Program-made: the position numbers and the translations under genes
Part shown: piece after piece, positions 56,311 to 64,000 of the stretch
How the letters are laid out: each line of letters opens with the position of its first letter
Numbering within the stretch: position 1 is the stretch's first letter
Source: Malachius bipustulatus
Lineage: Eukaryota > Arthropoda > Insecta > Coleoptera > Melyridae
Assembly (NCBI GenBank): GCA_910589415.1
Contig: OU342637.1
Location: forward strand, 40,020,162-40,084,161
DNA length: 64,000 bases
Reading direction: 5' to 3'
The notes under the pieces: generated by a model
The model's database searches: none
The model's input: only the letters and a program-made list of their open reading frames with translations
What the model was told of the DNA's origin: nothing

Positions 56311-57038
56311 TCTCCTTAAAAATAACCTAGAAGGTATCCAACTTTGGTTGGAGGGGCTCGGTTATTTTACCTTAAATTTTAAATATGAATGATTCCAGTA
56401 ATTATTGGCACTTATTTAATTCTCATATTGTTAGCCTAGAGGGTATCCAACGTTGTTTGGAGGGGCTCGGTTCAACAAAATGCATTTCTAAACCATCCTA
56501 CCATAAAATAACATAGGAGAAAAATCAAAGACTCAGAAATTAAAAGGAAGATCTAAATAATTTTCTAATAAATTGTCCTGTTAGTTCAAGACTGCCGAAA
56601 TTTAAATTATCCAACACTGGAGCAATGGCTATAAGCCGGGAAGGTAATATGGTCTGTGGTGGTGTCAGCAGGTTAGTGTGTTTTAAGAACGAAGTTAGTG
56701 ATAGGAGCTTTAAACTCCAACTGACCTCGCCCACGAGGTTTAGTTGAGACTCCTCATTGGACTCAGAAATGGTTTAGGTAACAAAACAAAACCAAAAACG
56801 AAACATGCATTCTTCACATTACCTAAGGGTAATAATCAAATTGCTTACGAGCAACTTCGTCGTGTCTAAGGGTGATTACCAAATTTGCCTAAGGGCAAAT
56901 CATCAGTTTACCTAGGAAAATAATAAATTTGCTTACGAGCAGCGTCGTCGTGTCACCTAAGGGTGATTACTAAATTTGTCTAAGGGCAAATCAACAAATA
57001 CCTATGGGTATTCTACAACCTGCGTTACCTAAGGGTAA
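56311..57038. repeat. Cluster of short hairpins with a shared 4-base loop
   Basis: Between 56819 and 57038 at least seven 14-18-bp palindromes follow one another: TTACC-TAAG-GGTAA (56819), TTGCT-TACG-AGCAA (56841), ATTTGCC-TAAG-GGCAAAT (56883), TCACC-TAAG-GGTGA (56953), ATTTGTC-TAAG-GGCAAAT (56974), ATACC-TATG-GGTAT (56998) and TTACC-TAAG-GGTAA (57025). Part is a tandem duplication of a ~90-bp unit (56819 and 56908). Two further ~40-bp copies with CCAAC/GTTGG-type hairpins are at about 56325 and 56433. No coding function is evident. Confidence 0.75.
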
Positions 57039-57482
57039 TGGCAAAACAAATAATAAAAGAGCAGTGACTAAGGTCAAAATCAGCCACAAACATACTGAGC
57101 TTCATACCAAACCGTTAACTGAGTTGGATGAGAGGTTTCCAATTTCTAGCAAAATGAAAATAAAGGATTTATATGTATACTAACCAGCAAAGTAGAAATT
57201 AGGTTAAGCTGTATTGTGAATGAGTGGAGAAGCTAGGTTAATGTATTTAAAGGGAGCTGTTTTTCGAATCAAAGAAAATGAATAAGAAGGCAACACTGCT
57301 CCAGTGAAATAAACTACTTAAACAAAAGTCAATGGACTCGCCCGAGGTGTTGGGTCAGACCGCCGAAACTGCCCTTGATCACAATGAAAGAAAAGGTAAA
57401 TAGTTCCGCCATAAATCAAACAGTTTATGATCTTAAAGAATCGAAGGGGATATGTATAAATAAATTGTCTTAGATATACAGT
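57039..57482. other. No gene seen
   Basis: Ordinary AT-rich sequence after the hairpin cluster. Short frames only. Confidence 0.4.
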
Positions 57483-57655
57483 TTTAATGTCCGTATTCAT
57501 CAAACTTCAAAATATAACTCTGGGGTTATATTTTGAATTTTCTGACAGCTGATTGGTCTAATGCTCAAAGCCTACGAATGCTACGAATTCTAAACCAATG
57601 ACATGATCCAAAATATAACCCCAGGGGTTATATTTATTGATGAATACGGGCCTAA
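57483..57655. repeat. Small MITE-like hairpin
   Basis: TTAATGTCCGTATTCATCAA at the left end is matched by TTGATGAATACGGGCCTAAA at the right end. Inside, AAAATATAAC..TGGGGTTATATTTTG is paired with AAAATATAACCCCAGGGGTTATATTT. About 170 bp, no coding. Confidence 0.6.
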
Positions 57656-57994
57656 ATAAACTTAAAAATAGGTAATCACAAATTAACTAAAACAATAATT
57701 AAAAGAGGAAAATGAAGGATGGGGAAAAGTGTTTAAAAGTCTGAAATATGCATGAAAGCGAACACTTTTCTTCTCTCTTTATTTTGATCTTTGCAAATAA
57801 TAAGACCGGACAAACCGAATAGTGGAATAGGGCTCCTTAAATGCATTGTGTTTTCTTTTATTTACTTCTGGCATACTTCATAAAAGAACCAAATGTGGGT
57901 TACTTTAAGTAACAGCGGCATAACCTTGACGGTCCACCGTTTTTCTAGACGATCACAGATGATTTCTCTTGCGAATAATCAGGCCAGGGGGGTG
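57656..57994. other. No gene seen
   Basis: AT-rich spacer between the small MITE and the non-LTR fragment. Confidence 0.4.
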
Positions 57995-58578
57995 AAATGT
58001 TACAGAACTTAGAGCCATAATTAAACACAAAATAAAAGATGCCTACCGGAATTACATTGATAATTTACAAAGTCGCTCGGTGGATGAGCCCAAGAGATTT
58101 TGGCAGTATATTCAGAATAGGAGGGGGACATCTAGGATACCGGCTTCTGTGATTGATGATGAAGGTTTGGTGTGTGATAATCCCACTGATATTGTGGAAA
58201 ATTTTGCTAAATATTTCGCTAGTGTATACTTACCATCATGTTCTCAACGAAATGTTTATACTTCCAGATCCCAGTTCGACTCGCTGTTCGTTGATGTCCC
58301 TGAGTTATCTGTGGATGATGTCAGTAATGCTAAAAGGAAGCTCAAGCGTAAGGCTACGGCGGGTTCTAATCAAATACCTAGCTTATTGACTGGGGATTGC
58401 GAAATTCCGAAAATATCTTCGTTGAACCTCTAACCCTTATATTTAACTTGTCTCTCAAAACATCAACCTTTCCAACTATTTGGAAGACAGCTTGTCCGGT
58501 ATTGACGGATGGTGATCCAGCTTTGATCAGCAATTACAGGCCAATCTCCATCCTTAATAACCTTGCTAAGGTCTTTAA
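57995..58578 (+). pseudogene. Non-LTR retrotransposon ORF2 fragment (endonuclease-RT linker and first RT motif)
   Basis: It starts VTELRAIIKHKIKDAYRNYI, continues KRFWQYIQNRRGTSRIP and IVENFAKYFASVY, then KRKATAGSNQIPSLLT. After a shift at about 58390 it gives EPLTLIFNLSLKTSTFPTIW and NYRPISILNNLAKVF. This is the stretch leading into the reverse transcriptase of Jockey/CR1-like elements. It is cut off at about 58578 before the catalytic motif. The cut continues in frame into an unrelated protein. Confidence 0.78.
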
Positions 58579-58579
58579 G

Positions 58580-61080
58580 GTGTCGGTGTATTATAAAAGA
58601 GATGTCAAAAAATTCCCCACTGTTAAGAGAAAGTTGTTAGAAAAGTACGGAGATGACGTATTCATTACCAGTCGGGTCGGTCGAACACCTATCATTTCCT
58701 TGCGTAGTCGCCAAATTCTCCTCGATTCTTGGTATCGTGAAAAAATTCTCAACGAAAAGGACGAACGGTTCAGGATTGTGTTGACAGCAGCTGCCATAAT
58801 TTCTGAAGATATTGGGAGTCAAATCTACGAGACTGAAGCCTATCCAAGCCCAGATACACTTTTAGAGACAGTCGATACAGATATTCCGGAAAGTATGAAA
58901 GAAAATTCAAAGCAATATGTCATGCTATAATTTTCGCTGCGAGACCTCGATCTTTTATGTCGCCCTTGCAAATAGGACTTGCAGCGTTTCTTCATTCTCG
59001 TCATGGTTCAAAACATCTCATCAATCTCCTGTCATCTTTAGGTTTTTGTGCTTCCTATGCCGAAGCGGAAACATTTCAGTTGTCAGCCATCCTGAACGTA
59101 ATCCAGGATTTCATCAGTTTGTTGCAGACAATGCGGATGTGAATGTATGTACCTTGGATGGTTCTGGAACTTTTTACTCTACGGGTATCATTCATTGCAT
59201 CACTCCAAAAGTTGAAACGACGTCATCAAAAGCCATGGCGAGAGCGTCTCCAGTCCTCTCCATAATGCTTTGTCAGAAGCGATGCGACATCTCGAAGTTT
59301 TTTAATTTTTGGGGATAGTCTGGTTGGTATTGGCAGTGGGTTTAGGAATTCTAAATACTTTTTCGATTTGCAAACAGATTTATATTCTCCCAACTCTGAC
59401 ATATAACACAGTCACCGGTGTTTATGGAACAACAATTATTATTCTTCGCGCTGCATCCCAGACACCAATACAGACGTTCGAAAAGCAGTTAAATCGTTCA
59501 AGTAGAGCAGCGATTGCATCCTTCCTAATATCTCAGATATTCTTTGGATGTATGGAAAAATCAATGTGATTCCACACACTTGCGGTTGGAATGGTTTCAT
59601 GGAGCAGATTGTGGCTCAGAAACCATATTCAACATAATACCCATGCCTTTCATCAATGGACCACCGAGTGACTACAACACCATATACACCACCTTGCTCT
59701 GCGCCGCCGAAAAACTAGCACCACCAAACAAGAGTCGTGTATAATCACTTTTGACCAGCCTTTGTATCAAAAGGTATGTGAAATCGTTGCCTCCAGCACG
59801 GATCAACGACTAGTCAGTCATCATGAGACTAGGAGGTTTTCATTTTTTGATGTCGTTTTTGGGATGCATCGGTTACATCATGTCTGGTAGCGGTCTGAAA
59901 GAGATGTTGTCCACCATCTACGCACCCGTTTCTGTTGAAAAAATGATGTCGGGCCACGCATACTCTCGGGCAGTCTGGGGCCATCAACTCGTTCACTTGG
60001 CTTTGAGAAAAATCATCTTTGTGTTTCTCACTTTCTCGGAAGACGAAAAAGAAGAAATGGACGACATTTTGGATTGCTTCGATGATGGCAATTTCGATCA
60101 GAATACCAAGAACGAAGCAATTAAAGATATTCAAAAACAATTTGCAAGTCAGTTAACGGTATTAAAAGGTAAGGGTCCAACTTCGAAGCTTTGGGTGCAC
60201 TATTTTAAAATGGTGGTGCTGGTCAAGCAATTCATCGAGGCAGAACGAATTGTAAATTGGGAACTACATTTGTCTACCATAGAAAAAATGTTGCCATTTT
60301 TCCATGCAGCCGATCATTATAATTATGCATCGTCAGCTCGATTCTACGTTGAAGACATGAGACAACTGCCAACAAAGATGAACATTCGCGAGTATCTTCA
60401 GTTTGTTTCCAACGGCTTCTTTACGATACGGCGATCTGAGAAACACTGGTGTGGAATATGGTCTGATATGACAATAGAACAAACACTGATGCGGTCAATG
60501 AAATCCACTGGCGGTTTAACCAGAGGCTGAGTAATCGCTGATAGTGTTCTATCGAAGAGGGTTTTGGGAATGCCCGTAATGCTAAAAGTGTCAGAAGCAA
60601 TGGAAGACTTTGCTGATGTCATATCCAGTAGCACAGAACAGCATGTCGACTCCAGGCCTTCTCGTCAAACGCGTGACAACAATGACGTCGAGAAGATGAC
60701 AAAATGGCTTTCCGAACACTCTCTTTTCAATAAATTTTCTGGCCTAATGTCTCTGAGTACAGGAATCGTTGGTGGGGACAACATCAATTGTCACAAGGCT
60801 CTAGAAATCGGATTGATTGGTATTGATAGAATCGTCGGAACTTTTTTTCTGAAGTTTCCTTTCCGAGGAAAGATCGGGTTTTGCCCTTGTCAGCTGTGAA
60901 TTCTTCAGTCAAAGTCGCTGATACGGTAGTTCCGATTGATCCTGTGCTATTGTACCAACGCATTTCATTTGCCAAAGAACCACAGGAGCAACTAAAATAA
61001 TATTTCGCATATGAGCTGTCTTCGTACCCTCTGTCACGTTTCGATGACGTTGGAATGCGTAAGGGAACAAATCAGCAATG
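58580..61080 (+). pseudogene. Decayed member of a multicopy arthropod protein family of unknown function
   Basis: A series of frames gives one long protein. Blocks in order: YGDDVFITSRVGRTPII with RIVLTAAAIISEDIGS (58610-58830); LQIGLAAFLHSRHGSKHLIN (58965); FVADNADVNVCTLDGSGTF (59110-59170); IPMPFINGPPSDYNTIYTTL (59640); TFDQPLYQKV (59750); and the best-preserved stretch at 59823-60527, MRLGGFHFLMSFLGCIGYIM, SGHAYSRAVWGHQL, FIEAERIVNWELHL, FFHAADHYNYASSA, WCGIWSDMTIEQTLMRSMKS. The tail reads YFAYELSSYPLSRFDDVGMR near 61020-61070. At least six frameshifts or stops occur. I remember this architecture from many arthropod genomes, often auto-annotated with a Tesmin/TSO1-like CXC label; that name is from memory. 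Its copy number and decay suggest an element-borne gene. Confidence 0.6.
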
Positions 61081-62314
61081 ATGAACCTTTTCTTTTCTGA
61101 AGAAAGCAACATAGCATCTGATGATGTATGTTACATCAACCGAACCAGGTAGGTATCGTCGTATATCACTAATATTAATTTACAATCTAATTTCTAGCCT
61201 ACCCTAAATTCCTAATAATCTACCCCGCTAGCAGCTGCTGTTGGTTCACACTATTAGTACCTAAAATGTTAAAACACTGTCCCGTAGAAGTTGGAAGACC
61301 TGGACTCGGTGCCAATAGGGCTCCTGAGACAGTGGAGGTAATTCGACAAATGGTAAATACCTGTGTAGGCCGGGTTGCTCTCACCAACAACTGTGCGTCG
61401 GGCTCGGTCAGGCGGGGACAGCCGGTGGTCGAAGGACAAGGTGGAGACTCTATGGTGGTGACTTCGTGCCGCAAAATAAATCAAGATAATCCGCGCCAAG
61501 GTCGAACGTGCTAAACACCATGTATCAGCAAACACCATGGGCTCATGTAGGAACAAATACCATGTACAAACAAATACCCTTGACGAACAGTTATCATGAA
61601 CGAACAGTTACCATGGACGAACACCCTGCAAAAGAGACGTCCGTAACCTGCTGTCGGAGACTAAGAAAGTTCGGCTGACACAAAGCGTGCCAGCAATATC
61701 CTTTTCTTTTGACCAAAATAGGTGTCGTAGTAGACTAAATAATTGCAGTTACTCACCTCCGATGTAGAAGGAGGGTGTTTAAGGGATAATCCGGGGAGAG
61801 TTTTCTTGTCGTAATAAATTAGATCATTCTAGGAAGTATGGCCGTACCACCAAGTTCCTTGCACGGTCGGCCTAGCGAAATCCAGCTTCTTCTACTCCAA
61901 CAAACGTTGAAACTTCTCACGAGTTTAATGTGAAACTGGGTTCCAATAATTATTAATGACAAGAAAAATGTTGTAAGGTTCTCCTCTAATTGGATTTTTA
62001 TTAATAATAATATTTTAATTTTATAGAATTTATCCTGTTTTTTTGTCTACTTTTAATCATGGTGATTAGATTTATTGAAATTTTGAGGCAAAAAACTGAT
62101 AGTCTCCGGTCAGCAGGATCAAGATTCCTATTGCAAAAGTAAAAAGAACATTCAGTTCCCACCATTAAAAATGACACTGACAAACAACATTGACAAAACA
62201 AGACCACATGACAGCCACTAAAATAAATAAATCAGAAATAATAAACAAAATGTAAACAAATAAAATAACCCCATTGTTTATGTATAATAAATACAATAAC
62301 TTAAATATTCATAG
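61081..62314. other. No supported gene
   Basis: A GC-richer patch at 61260-61510 has an open frame on each strand (82 codons plus, 95 minus) without a recognisable domain. At 61520-61625 near-repeats of AACA.(TT)ACCATG.ACGAAC occur. The remainder is AT-rich. Confidence 0.4.
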
Positions 62315-63085
62315 AGGACAAAATAAAATTGTCACAATCTGTCTTTGAACAACTCCGGCAAGCAAATATGACGATAAACCTCGAGAAATCAACCTTTCTC
62401 AGACGACAGGTGCCGTTTCTCAGTCACTTAACAACGCCTTCAGGAATCCTTATGGATCCTGTAAAAACCGAGGCAATCGAAAGTTTTCCCATGCCTCGGC
62501 GAATAAAAGACTTGCGCGCTTTCCTGGGTTTATGCAATTGCTACCGGCGATTTTGTAAGCTATTCAGCGAATATACCAGGTCGTTGCGACATTTGCTGCA
62601 AAAGGGTAATCGCTGGCACTGGGGTGAAGCAGAAGCTGACGCTTTTGATAAATAAAAAAGGCAATTTCTTAATCAGGTGATGTTACATCCAGATACGAGA
62701 CAACCACATTACCTAGAGACTGATAGCTCTCAGTATCGTATCGGGGGTGTCCTGTATCAAATACACAGACAAGGAGAAAAGGACGTAATTTCGTTTGTTT
62801 AATAAGTAAAAGTTTGCAGCCATGTCAGCTGGCGTATACGACAACTAAAAAGGAGCTGTGGGCGATAGTAAACACCATACAGCGCTGCCGCGTATACATA
62901 CAGGGTGCTTGAGTTATCGTAAGAACCGATTATCGAGCTCTAGTATTTTTTAATCAATGTCGGTTCCTAAATGAGCGGTTGCCTCGCTGGGCCTTATTTT
63001 TGCAACAATTCGATTTATGTATCGAGCATACCCCGTGCCCAAAACAATCTCGCGGACCTACTTTCGCGATTTTCCTCTGATAGGG
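62315..63085 (+). pseudogene. Ty3/Gypsy reverse transcriptase and RNase H relic
   Basis: VFEQLRQANMTINLEKSTFL, DPVKTEAIESFPMP and LRAFLGLCNCYRRF are the C-terminal part of a gypsy reverse transcriptase. RNase H follows with HYLETDSSQYRIGGVLYQ, TTKKELWAIVNTI, and near 62935-63060 a piece with FLNERLPRWALFLQQFDL and IEHTP. Stops and frame changes separate the pieces, and a TACAGGGTGCTTGAGT end-like word sits at about 62900. Its lineage differs from gypsy A, B and C. Confidence 0.75.
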
Positions 63086-64000
63086 TTCCTTGATATAATG
63101 GCGAAGCAACCACTTCAGTGGCCTCTCTCCCGGTATCAACCACTAATCAAATGATTCGGAAATTAAAAAATCTCGCTAATCTCCAGGTCAGGTCAGATCA
63201 AGTTAGGTCAGGGAAACCCTCAATATGTAAGTGTCACTAAAATTGTCTAATTAAATAATACCTTAATGTCATTATTTATTGCACTATTGTTATCATGTAA
63301 GTACCTATGTGTTGCTGCATAAAATAAAACCCTTTGATCGGTCAGATGCCGGCGATGTGCTGGATGCCTAGTATATAAATTGCCTCATTTACACGGTAAT
63401 CCTCTGCTCAATATTTAGTCGAAAAATATCATGGGACCTGGGTAATATAATAACAGAACTTGTTTGTGTTGTAAAATTTTATTATTTTAGGATCATAGTG
63501 CATAGAGATTTTATCCTTTAAAAAATTTGCAACCGATCCACCAAATATGAAAACCCTATGCAGAAGATCAACGCCAAATGTCTCCTTTATGCAAGCACAA
63601 CCCCGCTGAATGATAGTTCCTGCAAATTCATCACAGTGGGCTTAATCCTGGGGCAAATTTTTCCACGGTAATTAAAATTCATAGCGATAATGCAGATGCA
63701 GATGCTGCCAGAAATCATCAAATATTGCGGAATAGAGCCCGTAGAAGTACGCCGGAGTTTTAATCTATAGCATTACGTTTTACCTAGTTATTAACCATCA
63801 AATGGCTCAGATTTTTGTAAAAATAATCATTATTTTGAAAGCAGAGTGCACAATATAATAACTTTTTCATTGCAAAGTTCTTACTGTTATGTATTATAAT
63901 AAGTTTTCAACAACAATTATTATTTTCGATATTCAATAAATAAAAAGATCATTAGAAAATAACAGAACTTTTAATTTTTTCATTTATTCAGATCCAACAT
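63086..64000. other. No supported gene
   Basis: AT-rich sequence with a run of AGGTCA words at 63183-63215. No domain on either strand. Confidence 0.4.

Noticed and set aside
56819..57038. CRISPR-like array
   Set aside because: The palindromes are short and unequal, with no constant repeat and no spacer regularity, and the context is eukaryotic.
61220..61556. Open frames on both strands in a GC-richer patch
   Set aside because: Frames exist on both strands because stops are rare in GC-rich DNA; no motif supports either.
63183..63215. Cluster of AGGTCA words resembling nuclear-receptor half-sites
   Set aside because: Simple GGTCA-type repeats are common in insect DNA, and no gene is nearby to regulate.

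Overview
This is a eukaryotic, AT-rich, repeat-saturated window. It is almost certainly nuclear DNA of an arthropod, most likely an insect: it carries an errantivirus-type Ty3/Gypsy element with an Env-like gene, piggyBac, hAT and Tc1/mariner-type transposases, PHD-finger non-LTR ORF1 proteins, and many palindromic CAGGGTG...CACCCTG foldbacks with TA target sites. I cannot name the species. I found no host gene, rRNA, tRNA or CRISPR array. Every recognisable coding stretch belongs to a mobile element or to a multicopy, element-like family, and nearly all are broken.

Layout. 1-1671 (minus): 5' part of a non-LTR retrotransposon. 4700-5560 (plus): relic of a Tnp2-like transposase-associated family. 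5985-8599: two large foldbacks with a BED zinc-finger exon between them. About 8605-17985: a stretch whose two ends carry five copies each of a short TGTGACATCC-type motif in opposite orientation, which I read as the ends of a ~9.4 kb DNA transposon with no recognised protein; foldbacks lie inside it. 18061-46115: a hAT transposase split by a nested stack of elements. Gypsy C (18514-45440) sits in the hAT gene; gypsy A (18637-34442) sits in the 3' LTR of C; gypsy B (21144-30499) sits in the pol gene of A; and a Tc1-like transposon (39551-42277) sits in the pol gene of C. LTR pair differences counted by eye (C 6 of 323, A 10 of 672, B 0 of 1338) agree with the insertion order.

46138-48380: piggyBac transposase interrupted by a foldback. 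48465-49833: a MADF-domain fragment and an inverted-repeat element. 50550-51452: a foldback with several concentric levels. 52208-54381: a decayed Tc1/mariner-type transposon with a small hAT element (8-bp target duplication) inside. 54622-55476: another foldback. 55501-55995: N-terminal piece of the Tnp2-like family seen at 4.7 kb. 56311-57038: an unusual cluster of tiny hairpins. 57995-58578: non-LTR ORF2 piece fused in frame to a decayed member of a multicopy arthropod family of unknown function (58580-61080). 62315-63085: gypsy reverse transcriptase/RNase H relic. The rest is AT-rich sequence without supported genes.

Nothing here works as a host pathway. Gypsy B is the only element that looks nearly intact and recently inserted. 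The least explained structures are the hairpin cluster, the 9.4 kb element with subterminal repeats, and the concentric foldbacks with shared cores and different outer arms.
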